Shown: in pieces, positions 9,573-17,684 of the stretch
Layout: each line of letters begins with the position of its first letter
How positions within the stretch are numbered: position 1 is the first letter of the stretch
Assembly: GCA_900768705.1 (NCBI GenBank)
Contig: CAAGEB010000068.1
Span: forward strand, 9,711-73,710
Reading direction: 5' to 3'
DNA length: 64,000 nucleotides
Source of the DNA: Oscillospiraceae bacterium
Lineage (GTDB): Bacteria; Bacillota; Clostridia; Oscillospirales; Ruminococcaceae
Made by a program: the position numbers and the translations under genes
The notes under the pieces: generated by a model
What the model saw: only the letters and a program-made list of their open reading frames with translations
Databases searched by the model: none
What the model was told of the DNA's origin: nothing

Positions 9573-10244
9573 ATGCGATACGAAATTAAGGGCGAACCGC
9601 TGCCGGTGGTACTTGTGTATCTCGACGCTAATGAGAGCGTAATGTGTCAGAAGGGCGGAATGGCTTGGATGACGCCGAATATGCAGATGCAGACAGGTGC
9701 CGGCGGAATAGGCAAGGCTTTCAGCAAGATGTTCTCGGGTGAATCAATGTTCCAGAATACATACACATCAGTTGGCGGTCCCGGAATGATAGCATTTGCT
9801 TCCAGTGTTCCCGGTTCGATTATACCTTTTGATATTACGCAGGGTGATATGATAGTTCAGAAGGGCGGTTATCTGGCTTCACAGCCGAGCGTAGAGCTGT
9901 CCATTGCCTTCCAGAAAAAAATCGGTGCAGGCTTCTTCGGCGGAGAAGGCTTTATTATGCAGCGTCTTCACGGTCAGGGAGTTGCCTTTGTTGAAATCGA
10001 CGGATATGTTGTGGAATATGAACTTCAGGCAGGTCAGCAGATGGTTATTGATACAGGATATCTTGCTGCAATGAGCGGAACCTGTTCAATTGATGTACAG
10101 ACTGTCAAGGGCGTTGGAAATGTTCTTTTCGGCGGAGAGGGACTTTTCAATACTGTAGTTACCGGTCCCGGAAAGATTTATTTGCAGACAATGCCGATCA
10201 GCAATCTTGCAGGTGCGGTATCAAGCTGTATTCCTTCGAGATAA
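9573..10244 (+). CDS. AIM24 / TIGR00266 family protein
   Basis: This 223-aa protein has the repeated Gly-rich beta pattern of the AIM24 superfamily: GGMAWMTPNMQMQT, FDITQGDMIVQKGGYLAS, then a Phe-Gly-Gly-Glu-Gly pattern used twice (GAGFFGGEGF and NVLFGGEGLF), ending GPGKIYLQTM. The fold is a trimeric double-barrel; bacterial function is not established. The start is the ATG at 9573 after AAGGAG. An upstream ATG at 9528 lies inside the promoter. It is a single-gene unit, with a perfect promoter before it and a terminator 6 bases after it, so it is probably well expressed. Confidence 0.88.
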   Translation: MRYEIKGEPLPVVLVYLDANESVMCQKGGMAWMTPNMQMQTGAGGIGKAFSKMFSGESMFQNTYTSVGGPGMIAFASSVPGSIIPFDITQGDMIVQKGGYLASQPSVELSIAFQKKIGAGFFGGEGFIMQRLHGQGVAFVEIDGYVVEYELQAGQQMVIDTGYLAAMSGTCSIDVQTVKGVGNVLFGGEGLFNTVVTGPGKIYLQTMPISNLAGAVSSCIPSR

Positions 10245-10250
10245 TCTCTT

Positions 10251-10282
10251 ATGCTCCTCAATCTCCTTTGAGGAGCATTTTT
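10251..10282 (+). terminator. Rho-independent terminator after the AIM24 gene
   Basis: An 11-bp stem, ATGCTCCTCAA with TTGAGGAGCAT, and a 6-base loop; the T-run TTTTT begins at the last stem base. Confidence 0.9.
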
Positions 10283-10305
10283 GTAAGAAATATATAAAAA
10301 ACTAC

Positions 10306-10334
10306 TTGAAATTTAATTTTATTTGTGTTATATT
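10306..10334 (+). promoter_or_regulatory. Promoter for glgA
   Basis: TTGAAA, 17 bp, TATATT; the surrounding DNA is AT-rich. It lies 35 bases before the glgA ATG, with AGGAGG between. Confidence 0.75.
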
Positions 10335-10368
10335 ATATGTAAAGAAGAACATTTAGGAGGTCTGATTT

Positions 10369-11790
10369 ATGAATATTCTGTATGCAGCAAGCGAAGCGCT
10401 TCCTTTTGCAGCCAGTGGCGGACTTGCGGATGTTGCGGGTTCTTTGCCTAAAGCACTGGTGGAGGCAGGTCACGACGCTAGGGTTGTTATTCCTTATTAT
10501 GTCAATACTATCAAGCCGGAACAGAAGGAGAAAATGCGTTTTCTGACAAATTTTACCGTTCCTGTAGGCTGGAGAAGTCAGTATTGCGGAGTATTTACTC
10601 AAGAAGTTAACGGCGTTACATACTACTTCCTGGATAACGAGTATTATTTCAAGCGCGGCAGCGGTCTTTACGGCTATTATGATGACGCCGAGAGATATGT
10701 ATTTTTCAGCAGAGCTGTTCTTGAAATGCTCCGTCATATCGACTTTCATCCGCAGATTATCAACTCCAACGACTGGCAGTGTGCACTGATTCCCGTTTAT
10801 CATAATCTTTTCTATAAGAAAGAATGGGGATATGGCGACATAAAGAATGTATTCACAATTCACAATATCGGATATCAGGGGCAGTACGGTCTTGATCTTG
10901 TGAAGGATATTGTGGGAATTCCTCCGCAGAATGTAAATATCATCGAATACGACGGTGATATCAATTTCATGAAGGGTGCTATTGAGATGTCGGATAAGGT
11001 TACTACCGTATCTCCCACCTACGCAAGAGAAATTCTCGACCCATGGTTCGGTCACGGACTTGACAGAATTCTCCGCAATAAGCAGTACAAGACCTGCGGC
11101 TTCCTGAACGGAATTGACATTGATTTGTATAATCCGGAAACGGACAACACCATTGCCGCAAAGTTTTCAGCAAAGAACCATAAGGGAAAGACCGCCTGCA
11201 AGTCGGCGATTTTCAACGAATTCGGTATGCCCCAGTATGATATTCCGCTGATTGCAATGATTTCCCGTTTTGCCGATCACAAGGGCTTTGATCTGGTAAA
11301 GTATGTGTTTGACGAAATAATTTCCACCGATGTTCAGGTAGTAATTCTCGGTTCGGGAGAACATCAGTATGAACAGTTCTTCCAGGAAATGCATTGGCGT
11401 TATCCGGATAAGGTTGGCTTCTACCGTGGCTATAACCCGCAGCTTGCAAAGAGGATTTATGCAGGCGCGGATATGTTCCTGATGCCTTCCAAGAGCGAGC
11501 CCTGCGGACTTGCACAGATGATAGCCGCAAGATACGGTACTATTCCGATTGTCCGTGCCACAGGCGGCTTGAAGGATAGCATTGTTGATGCGGGAGACGG
11601 AGGAATAGGGTTTACATTCCAGAGCTATAATGCGCATGATATGCTTAACGCCGTCCGTCGTGCAAAGAGCTATTATGACAACAGAACAGAGTGGGGCAAG
11701 CTTGTTACCCGTGCAATGAAAGCCGATTTCAGCTGGGCAACCTCCGCTAAGCTTTACATTGGTTTGTATAAGGAACTCTGCGGAGGATAA
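10369..11790 (+). CDS. glgA: Glycogen synthase (ADP-glucose type, GT5)
   Basis: This protein adds glucose from ADP-glucose to glycogen. The N-terminal block EALPFAASGGLADVAGSLPK is the GT5 start; the usual KxGGL Lys is Ala here. The C-terminal half has MPSKSEPCGLAQMIAARYG with the conserved Glu, followed by VRATGGLKDS. Length 473 aa is normal. AGGAGG lies 8 bases before the ATG. The partners glgC, glgD, glgB and glgP are not adjacent, so it forms a single-gene unit here with its own promoter and a distal terminator. Confidence 0.94.
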   Translation: MNILYAASEALPFAASGGLADVAGSLPKALVEAGHDARVVIPYYVNTIKPEQKEKMRFLTNFTVPVGWRSQYCGVFTQEVNGVTYYFLDNEYYFKRGSGLYGYYDDAERYVFFSRAVLEMLRHIDFHPQIINSNDWQCALIPVYHNLFYKKEWGYGDIKNVFTIHNIGYQGQYGLDLVKDIVGIPPQNVNIIEYDGDINFMKGAIEMSDKVTTVSPTYAREILDPWFGHGLDRILRNKQYKTCGFLNGIDIDLYNPETDNTIAAKFSAKNHKGKTACKSAIFNEFGMPQYDIPLIAMISRFADHKGFDLVKYVFDEIISTDVQVVILGSGEHQYEQFFQEMHWRYPDKVGFYRGYNPQLAKRIYAGADMFLMPSKSEPCGLAQMIAARYGTIPIVRATGGLKDSIVDAGDGGIGFTFQSYNAHDMLNAVRRAKSYYDNRTEWGKLVTRAMKADFSWATSAKLYIGLYKELCGG

Positions 11791-11809
11791 TTCCTTTAGT
11801 ATAGCGATT

Positions 11810-11983
11810 TTCCCGCACTTCGGTGCGGGATCAGGCTGTCGATAAAGGCGCATCTGCTTCGTTACTCCGCATAACGGCAGGCACGAAGCTTAGCCGTTAT
11901 GCGGGTTCCTCGCATCTGCACCTTTCTCGTCAGTCTGATTTTGACCTTTCTCAACAAGCTGTTCCCGCACTTCGGTGCGGGAT
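11810..11983 (+). repeat. Structured repeat element: long imperfect palindrome between two identical UUCG hairpins
   Basis: This fills most of the only gene-free stretch over 300 bases (11791-12130). A 22-base sequence occurs twice (11810-11831 and 11962-11983); each copy is the hairpin CCCGCAC-TTCG-GTGCGGG. Between them, 11831-11938 is an imperfect palindrome. Its perfect core is CCGCATAACGGC (11867-11878) with GCCGTTATGCGG (11893-11904) around a 14-base loop, and its outer arms (11831-11848 with 11921-11938) match at 15 of 18 positions. A second segment (11944-11960) could replace the outer right arm. It looks like a dispersed MITE-like or RNA element inserted at a terminator; the family is not recognised. 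The rest of the gap holds the hom promoter. Confidence 0.75.
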
Positions 11984-11992
11984 TTCTTTTTT
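11963..11992 (+). terminator. Terminator, distal copy of the UUCG hairpin
   Basis: TCCCGCAC-TTCG-GTGCGGGA followed by TTTCTTTTTT. This copy has the T-run; the proximal copy at 11811-11830 does not. It is probably the working terminator of the glgA unit. Confidence 0.88.
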
Positions 11993-12061
11993 AAAAATAT
12001 TTTTCCGTTATTAATTTATCCGCAAATAATATAAAAGTCTGTGAAACTATGAAAAAACTAC

Positions 12062-12090
12062 TTGCAAAATATTCCGCTGTGTGCTATAAT
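12062..12090 (+). promoter_or_regulatory. Promoter for hom
   Basis: TTGCAA, 17 bp, TATAAT with an extended -10 (TGC just before). It lies 40 bases before the hom ATG. Confidence 0.85.
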
Positions 12091-12130
12091 TAAAAAGATA
12101 GAATAAAAATAATCAGAGAGGATGTTAACT

Positions 12131-13372
12131 ATGGCAAAAATTGCCGTTCTGGGCTATGGCGTGGTAGGCTCGGGAACAGTTGAAGTGTTCTACAAAAACA
12201 AGGAAAATCTTGAAAAAAAAGCCGGCGAATCGCTGGATATAAAGTATATTCTTGATGTCAGAGATTTTCCCGACAGCCCTTATGCGGATAAATTTATCAA
12301 GGATTTTAACATCATTTTAAACGACCCGGAGGTCAGCGTTGTCTGCGAGGTTATCGGCGGTATCAAGCCGGCGTACGACTTTGTTAAATCTGCGCTTACA
12401 GCGGGTAAAAGTGTTGTTACATCAAATAAAGAAATGGTTGCTCAAAAGGGAGCAGAACTGCTTGGCATTGCCAAGGAGAAGAATGTCAACTTCTTCTTTG
12501 AAGCCAGTGTCGGCGGCGGAATTCCTATCATCAAGCCCATTCATGCTTGTCTTGAAGCAAACGAGATAAGAGAGATTGCGGGTATCCTCAACGGAACCAC
12601 GAATTTCATTCTTACAAAAATGATACGGGACGGCATGGGATTTGACGAAGCCCTTAAAATTGCGCAGGAGCTGGGTTATGCAGAGCGTAATCCCACTGCG
12701 GATGTAGAGGGTATCGATGCCTGCCGTAAAATATGTATTCTCGCTTCTCTTGCTTTTGGCAGACATGTATATCCCGAGAGCGTTCACACGGAAGGAATTA
12801 CAAAGATTACTCTTCAGGATGTGGAGTATATGGACAGCTTCGACGCTAAAATCAAGCTTATCGGCTGCGCCCGCCGTGAGGATAACGAAAAAATATCCAT
12901 CGGAGTTTTCCCCGCTGTGATTAAGGATGACAGCCAGCTTGCAGGGGTTAATGATGTGTTCAATGCAATTCTTGTCCGTGGAGATGCAACCGGAGATGTG
13001 GTATTTTACGGCAAGGGCGCCGGGAAATTACCGACTGCAAGTGCAGTGGTTTCCGATATTGTATCCGCTGTTAAGCACGCTGACACCAGCCGTTCACTTA
13101 CATGGTCTGACAGCGAACAGAGCTTTATACTTCCCTTTGAGAAATTTGAGTGTGCGAATTATATTCGCCTTTCCGCAAAGAACGCAGATGTGACAAGGGC
13201 TGTTATAAAGGCTGTTTTCGGTGATGTTGAGTATCTCAGCTCTAAAAATCAGCCTGAAAATGAGCTTGCTTTCGTTACGGGCGTAATGTCCGAGGAGAAC
13301 GCTGTTTCCGCTGTGGAAAAGGTTTCCGACGGTGCGGAAATTCTCGGAAGAATTAGGGTTTTGGATTATTGA
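12131..13372 (+). CDS. hom: Homoserine dehydrogenase
   Basis: NAD(P)H-dependent reduction of aspartate semialdehyde to homoserine, for threonine and methionine. It has the N-terminal Rossmann motif GYGVVGSGTVEV, then TSNKEMVAQKG, GGGIPIIKPI and the catalytic block LNGTTNFILTKM. The C-terminal about 75 residues look like an ACT domain, so threonine feedback is likely (inference). Length 413 aa. AGAGAGG lies 10 bases before the ATG at 12131; an ATG at 12122 is only 1 base from that site and is rejected. pyrH follows after 165 bases that hold only weak hairpins. Confidence 0.94.
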   Translation: MAKIAVLGYGVVGSGTVEVFYKNKENLEKKAGESLDIKYILDVRDFPDSPYADKFIKDFNIILNDPEVSVVCEVIGGIKPAYDFVKSALTAGKSVVTSNKEMVAQKGAELLGIAKEKNVNFFFEASVGGGIPIIKPIHACLEANEIREIAGILNGTTNFILTKMIRDGMGFDEALKIAQELGYAERNPTADVEGIDACRKICILASLAFGRHVYPESVHTEGITKITLQDVEYMDSFDAKIKLIGCARREDNEKISIGVFPAVIKDDSQLAGVNDVFNAILVRGDATGDVVFYGKGAGKLPTASAVVSDIVSAVKHADTSRSLTWSDSEQSFILPFEKFECANYIRLSAKNADVTRAVIKAVFGDVEYLSSKNQPENELAFVTGVMSEENAVSAVEKVSDGAEILGRIRVLDY

Positions 13373-13537
13373 GAATAGCCCGACCGAGGCGGAGTCGTCG
13401 CTGAGGTTACGGCGGCGTTGTTATCTTTGTATGAAAAACGGTTGTTTTGTCAATTTTGAGAATAACCGTAATAAGCACCTTAGTTATAGTTTACTGACAG
13501 TTCGGTGCAATTTCAAACCTGAATTAAGGAGTTTGTG

Positions 13538-14263
13538 ATGAGTGAGAATTTAACGCCAAAGTACAAGCGTGTGCTGCTTAAACTGAGCGGTGAAGCCCTT
13601 TCCGGCAATAAAGAAAGCGGACTGGATATGCCTACTGTGGAGAATATCTGCCGAAGCATAAAGAAAACAGCTGATGCCGGAGCGCAGATAGGGATAGTTG
13701 TCGGCGGGGGAAATTTCTGGAGAGGCAGAAGCTCGACCGGTTCCGACAGAGCAAGAGCAGACCACATCGGAATGCTTGCAACCGCAATGAACGCTCTTGC
13801 TGTGGCTGATGTGCTTGAAAGTTTGGGCTGCGTTGTTCGGGTTCAGACCGCAATAACAATGCAGCAGGTTGCGGAGCCTTTTATTCTCGGAAAAGCTCTT
13901 CGTCACCTTGAAAAAGGCAGGATAGTGATTTTTGGCTGCGGAACGGGAAATCCTTTCTTTTCAACGGACAGTGCCGCTTCATTGAGAGCCGCAGAGCTTA
14001 AAGCGGATATTATTCTGAAAGCTACAATGGTTGACGGAATTTATGATAAGGATCCGAAAAAGTTCCCCGACGCCGTAAAGTATGATGTGATAACTCATCA
14101 TGATATTCTTGTCAAGAAACTGCAGGTTATGGACAGTGCGGCTGCGGCGATCTGTACCGAAAATAATATTCCGATTATTGTGTTCAATCTGGACAGACCG
14201 GATAACATTTACGACGCAGTTATGGGCAAGAATGTGGGTACATTGGTTACTAAGCATAAATAA
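13538..14263 (+). CDS. pyrH: UMP kinase
   Basis: Amino-acid-kinase-fold enzyme that makes UDP from UMP, often controlled by GTP and UTP. Blocks: KRVLLKLSGEALSG at the start, GIVVGGGNFWRG for phosphate binding, and DHIGMLATAMNALA. It is 241 aa. AAGGAG is 5 bases before the ATG at 13538; a GTG one codon earlier is too close. It starts the conserved pyrH-frr-uppS-cdsA series. tsf and rpsB, which usually precede it, are replaced here by hom. Confidence 0.96.
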   Translation: MSENLTPKYKRVLLKLSGEALSGNKESGLDMPTVENICRSIKKTADAGAQIGIVVGGGNFWRGRSSTGSDRARADHIGMLATAMNALAVADVLESLGCVVRVQTAITMQQVAEPFILGKALRHLEKGRIVIFGCGTGNPFFSTDSAASLRAAELKADIILKATMVDGIYDKDPKKFPDAVKYDVITHHDILVKKLQVMDSAAAAICTENNIPIIVFNLDRPDNIYDAVMGKNVGTLVTKHK

Positions 14264-14282
14264 TTAGCAAAGGAGCTAAATT

Positions 14283-14837
14283 ATGAAAGAAATTATCGAT
14301 AACACAAAACAGAGAATGCAGAAGTGCATTGCTGCGCTGGAAAGTGAACTTGCCACAATCCGTGCAGGCCGTGCAAACCCTGCCGTACTGGATAAAATCA
14401 CCGTTGATTATTACGGCACCGCAACTCCGATTAATCAGATGGCTTCCATTTCTGTTGCCGAAGCAAGAATTCTTGTTGTTTCTCCTTACGATCAGTCACA
14501 GCTCAAGGCTATCGAAAAAGCTATTCAGGCTTCCGATCTGGGTATTAATCCCACTAATGACGGAAGAGTGCTGAGAATTGCATTTCCGCAGCTTACCGAG
14601 GAGCGCAGAAAGGAACTCTGCAAATCCGTAAGTCATATATGTGAGGAAAGCAAGGTTGCCGTCCGCAATGTTCGCCGCGACGGAATAGACAAAATCAAGG
14701 CAAAGAAGAAAGCCAATGAGATTACCGAGGACGATGTAAAGGAAGCAGAGAAGAATATTCAGAAGCTTACCGACAAGTCTATTGAGGATATTGATAAAAT
14801 CGGCGCAGAAAAAGATAAGGAAATTATGGCAATCTGA
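14283..14837 (+). CDS. frr: Ribosome recycling factor
   Basis: This factor splits the post-termination ribosome together with EF-G. The 184-aa sequence covers the whole family: the N-terminal ATIRAGRANPAVLDKITVDYYG, RIAFPQLTEERRKELCK and the C-terminal VRNVRRDGIDKIKA. AAAGGAG precedes the ATG. Its stop overlaps the uppS start by 1 base (TGATG), so the two are translationally coupled. Confidence 0.98.
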   Translation: MKEIIDNTKQRMQKCIAALESELATIRAGRANPAVLDKITVDYYGTATPINQMASISVAEARILVVSPYDQSQLKAIEKAIQASDLGINPTNDGRVLRIAFPQLTEERRKELCKSVSHICEESKVAVRNVRRDGIDKIKAKKKANEITEDDVKEAEKNIQKLTDKSIEDIDKIGAEKDKEIMAI

Positions 14838-15541
14838 TGGATAACCTTAATGTTCCGGCGCATATTGGCTTTATCATGGACGGTAACGGCAGGTGGGCAA
14901 AAAAGAGAGCTATGCCCAGAAATTACGGGCATAACAGAGGTGCTGCCGTATTCAAAAAAACGATTAACTGGTGCCGTGAATTGGGTGTAAAGTGTGCGAC
15001 ATTTTATGCCTTTTCAACGGAAAACTGGAAGCGTCCCGCCGATGAAGTCAGTGGAATAATGGATCTTTTAAGAAGATACATCAGGGATATTCGTGAATCC
15101 GCAAAAGAAAATATCCGTATTATCATTCTTGGCGATATATCTCCTTTTGATGAGGATATACGCACCGAGCTTATTGACATTATGGAAACCTCGGCAGGCA
15201 ATACCGGTTTTATTGTGGGAATTGCTCTGAATTACGGAGGAAGAGCGGAGATTGCAAATGCCGCAAGGTTAATGGCAGAGGATTGTATGCAGGGCAGATT
15301 GCAGCCTCAGAATATAGATGAGCGTATGTTTGAGGGCTATCTTTATACCAGAGAGATGCCTCCGCTGGATCTTGTTATCCGACCCAGCGGAGAGCAGCGT
15401 TTGTCTAATTTTCTTATATGGCAGGCAGCCTATGCGGAGTTTATATTTATGGATGTACTCTGGCCGGATTTTACAAAAAAACATCTTGAATACGCCATAC
15501 AGGAGTATTCGGGAAGAAACCGGAGATTTGGCGGTTTATAA
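14837..15541 (+). CDS. uppS: Isoprenyl (undecaprenyl) diphosphate synthase
   Basis: cis-Prenyltransferase that builds the C55 lipid carrier for peptidoglycan. Asp15 in GFIMDGNGRWAKKR is the Mg/catalytic residue; FYAFSTENWKRP and LVIRPSGEQRLSNFLIWQ are the other signature blocks. Length 234 aa is typical. It is coupled to frr and sits with dxr and ispG, which supply its isoprenoid substrate. Confidence 0.96.
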   Translation: MDNLNVPAHIGFIMDGNGRWAKKRAMPRNYGHNRGAAVFKKTINWCRELGVKCATFYAFSTENWKRPADEVSGIMDLLRRYIRDIRESAKENIRIIILGDISPFDEDIRTELIDIMETSAGNTGFIVGIALNYGGRAEIANAARLMAEDCMQGRLQPQNIDERMFEGYLYTREMPPLDLVIRPSGEQRLSNFLIWQAAYAEFIFMDVLWPDFTKKHLEYAIQEYSGRNRRFGGL

Positions 15542-15595
15542 TAACCGTGAAGCAGCGGCAGATTCATCAGGTTTTCGGTTGGAAAGGCGACTTTT

Positions 15596-16429
15596 ATGCT
15601 TAGGAGAATAGTTTCCGCCGCTGTCGGAATTGTGATTGGCGTTGGAGCTCTTATTATTGACAGTAAAATTCTGTTTATGGTGCTGATTTCGGCATTTTCC
15701 GGTATAGGTGCCTGGGAAATTGTTCACGCAGTCAAGTGTGATAATCATAAGTTCCTTATGTGTTTTTGCATTTGTTTTTCTGCGTTTGTACCGTTTCTGA
15801 TTAATATTGATGAATTGGCATTTCTGAGGATTCCTACATTTTTTGTATTTGTGCTGGGACTGCTTCTGATAATGCTTTTCGGACACAAAACCGTTAAGTT
15901 TGAAGATGTGGCGTCCTGTGGCAGCGGAGCGCTGATTATTTCCGCTTCTTTAAGCTGTATTGTAATGATACGAGGTATGTTCACGGATTATTATCCCGGA
16001 ATTTTTATGGTGGTATATACCCTTTTCTGCGCATGGTTCGGGGATTCGGGGGCATATTTTATAGGCACTTTCTTTGGAAAACATAAGCTGTGTCCCGAAA
16101 TAAGCCCGAAGAAAACGGTTGAAGGGCTTATCGGCGGAATAATCACAGCCGGAATTCTGGTTGCAATTCAGTGTCTTGTGTATAATCTAATTTTACCTAC
16201 CGAGCTCAAAATGAATTATGCCGTATTGATTCCTATAGGAATGGTGGCTTCGGGAGTGGGTGTTCTAGGTGATTTGTCCGCTTCTGTCATTAAGCGTCAA
16301 TATCAGGTAAAGGATTTCGGAAATCTTATTCCCGGTCACGGCGGTGTGCTGGACCGTTTTGACAGTGTAATTTTTGTTGCTCCTTTTATCTATATAATAT
16401 TCTCATTTTTATCTCCGGCAATTGGTTAA
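15596..16429 (+). CDS. cdsA: Phosphatidate cytidylyltransferase
   Basis: Makes CDP-diacylglycerol from phosphatidate and CTP in the membrane. It has about seven hydrophobic helices, and the C-terminal signature KDFGNLIPGHGGVLDRFDSV contains the catalytic acidic residues. Length 277 aa. The ribosome site is modest (AAAGG). It lies 54 bases after uppS in the conserved cluster. A short hairpin follows. Confidence 0.95.
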   Translation: MLRRIVSAAVGIVIGVGALIIDSKILFMVLISAFSGIGAWEIVHAVKCDNHKFLMCFCICFSAFVPFLINIDELAFLRIPTFFVFVLGLLLIMLFGHKTVKFEDVASCGSGALIISASLSCIVMIRGMFTDYYPGIFMVVYTLFCAWFGDSGAYFIGTFFGKHKLCPEISPKKTVEGLIGGIITAGILVAIQCLVYNLILPTELKMNYAVLIPIGMVASGVGVLGDLSASVIKRQYQVKDFGNLIPGHGGVLDRFDSVIFVAPFIYIIFSFLSPAIG

Positions 16430-16440
16430 TAATGCAGTCA

Positions 16441-16471
16441 CCGTGCAAAGGTAGGCAGAAGCTTTGCGCGG
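16441..16471 (+). terminator. Hairpin between cdsA and dxr
   Basis: CCGTGCAAAG pairs with CTTTGCGCGG (one T-G pair) around an 11-base loop, but the T-run after it is poor. It may attenuate rather than stop the operon. Confidence 0.4.
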
Positions 16472-16502
16472 TGCTTTCATTGATATCCCATTCAGGATCT
16501 GA

Positions 16503-17672
16503 ATGGGTGATTTTGTTAAGATGGGTTATAATATGAGTGAAATTGTTTTGTTGGGTTCGACAGGTTCCATTGGCAGGCAGACATTGGATGTGTGCAGAGC
16601 GCATAATATAAGAGTGAGGGGTCTGTCCGCCAATACCGATACCCGCCTTCTTGAACAGCAGGTTCGGGAATTTCATCCGGAATATGCAGCGGTTGCGGAT
16701 GAAGCGTTTTACAGTGATCTGAAAACCCGTCTTTCCGATACGAATACCAAAATACTGACCGGAAAGGACAGTATTTGTGAGCTAGCTGCGATTAAGTGCG
16801 ACAGAACCGTGAATGCGGTGGTAGGAATGGCAGGGCTTTTGCCTACGCTGAGTGCTGTTGAAGCCGGAAATAATGTAGCTCTGGCAAACAAGGAAACTCT
16901 GGTAACAGGTGGACAGCTTGTTATTGATGCCGTAAAAAGGAATAATGTCAAGCTTTATCCCATTGACAGTGAGCATTCGGCGATTTTTCAATGCCTTATG
17001 GGAGCGGGAGATAACAGATTTTCCAAGCTTATACTCACTGCCTCCGGCGGTCCCTTTTTCGGAAAAAAACGGGAAGAGCTGACAGCTGTTACAAAGGAAG
17101 AAGCACTTAATCATCCGAATTGGAATATGGGTGCAAAGATAACGGTTGACAGCGCAACATTGATGAATAAAGGGCTTGAGCTTATCGAAGCGGTATGGCT
17201 TTTCGGGGCGAAGCCGCAGCAGATAGAAATAGTTATTCAGCGTCAGAGCATTATTCATTCTGCCGTTGAGTTTGAGGACGGTGCTGTGATTGCGCAGCTG
17301 GGAAGTGCTGATATGCGATTACCGATACAATTGGCACTTACTTATCCAAAGCGGCTTGCCTGTCCTGCAAAAAAGCTTTCACTGTTTGATGTGGGAACGC
17401 TTACTTTCGACAAACCGGATAAAAATACTTTCACTTGTCTTTCTGCTGCCGAAGCGGCAATTGAAAAGGGAGGGAACGCTCCCTGTATTATTAACTGCGC
17501 CAACGAAGCTGCGGTGGAATTGTTCTTGCAGGACAAAATCAGGTTTCTTGAAATCGGTGAAGCAGTAAACAGCGCATTGGAAAATGTGTCTTTTATTAAG
17601 AATCCGAATCTTGATGATCTGTTATCCACGAAAACCGCTGCCGAGGAGTATATTGAAGGTTATTTTGGCTGA
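16503..17672 (+). CDS. dxr: 1-deoxy-D-xylulose-5-phosphate reductoisomerase
   Basis: Second step of the MEP isoprenoid pathway, NADPH-dependent. LLGSTGSIGRQTLDV is the nucleotide-binding start, LANKETLVTGG follows, PIDSEHSAIFQCL holds the metal Asp and Glu, and LTASGGPFF and WNMGAKITVDSATLMNKGLE complete the set. AGGA lies 5 bases before the ATG at 16503, but family alignment would favour the ATG at 16533 (Met-Ser-Glu-Ile), so the first ten residues are uncertain. The rseP start is 12 bases after the stop. Confidence 0.94.
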   Translation: MGDFVKMGYNMSEIVLLGSTGSIGRQTLDVCRAHNIRVRGLSANTDTRLLEQQVREFHPEYAAVADEAFYSDLKTRLSDTNTKILTGKDSICELAAIKCDRTVNAVVGMAGLLPTLSAVEAGNNVALANKETLVTGGQLVIDAVKRNNVKLYPIDSEHSAIFQCLMGAGDNRFSKLILTASGGPFFGKKREELTAVTKEEALNHPNWNMGAKITVDSATLMNKGLELIEAVWLFGAKPQQIEIVIQRQSIIHSAVEFEDGAVIAQLGSADMRLPIQLALTYPKRLACPAKKLSLFDVGTLTFDKPDKNTFTCLSAAEAAIEKGGNAPCIINCANEAAVELFLQDKIRFLEIGEAVNSALENVSFIKNPNLDDLLSTKTAAEEYIEGYFG

Positions 17673-17684
17673 CTTGGAGGGTTT

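Noticed and set aside
10333..11055. A 240-codon minus-strand frame opposite glgA
   Set aside because: Shadow frame; it also runs into the glgA promoter and has no ribosome site.
11823..12014. A 63-codon frame reading through the repeat between glgA and hom
   Set aside because: It is made almost wholly of the palindrome and both hairpins, starts inside the first hairpin and has no ribosome site. The repeat itself is the feature.
13373..13537. A riboswitch or ribosomal-protein leader before pyrH
   Set aside because: Only short stems (ACGGTT/AACCGT and GCACC/GGTGC) are present, with no conserved core I can name.
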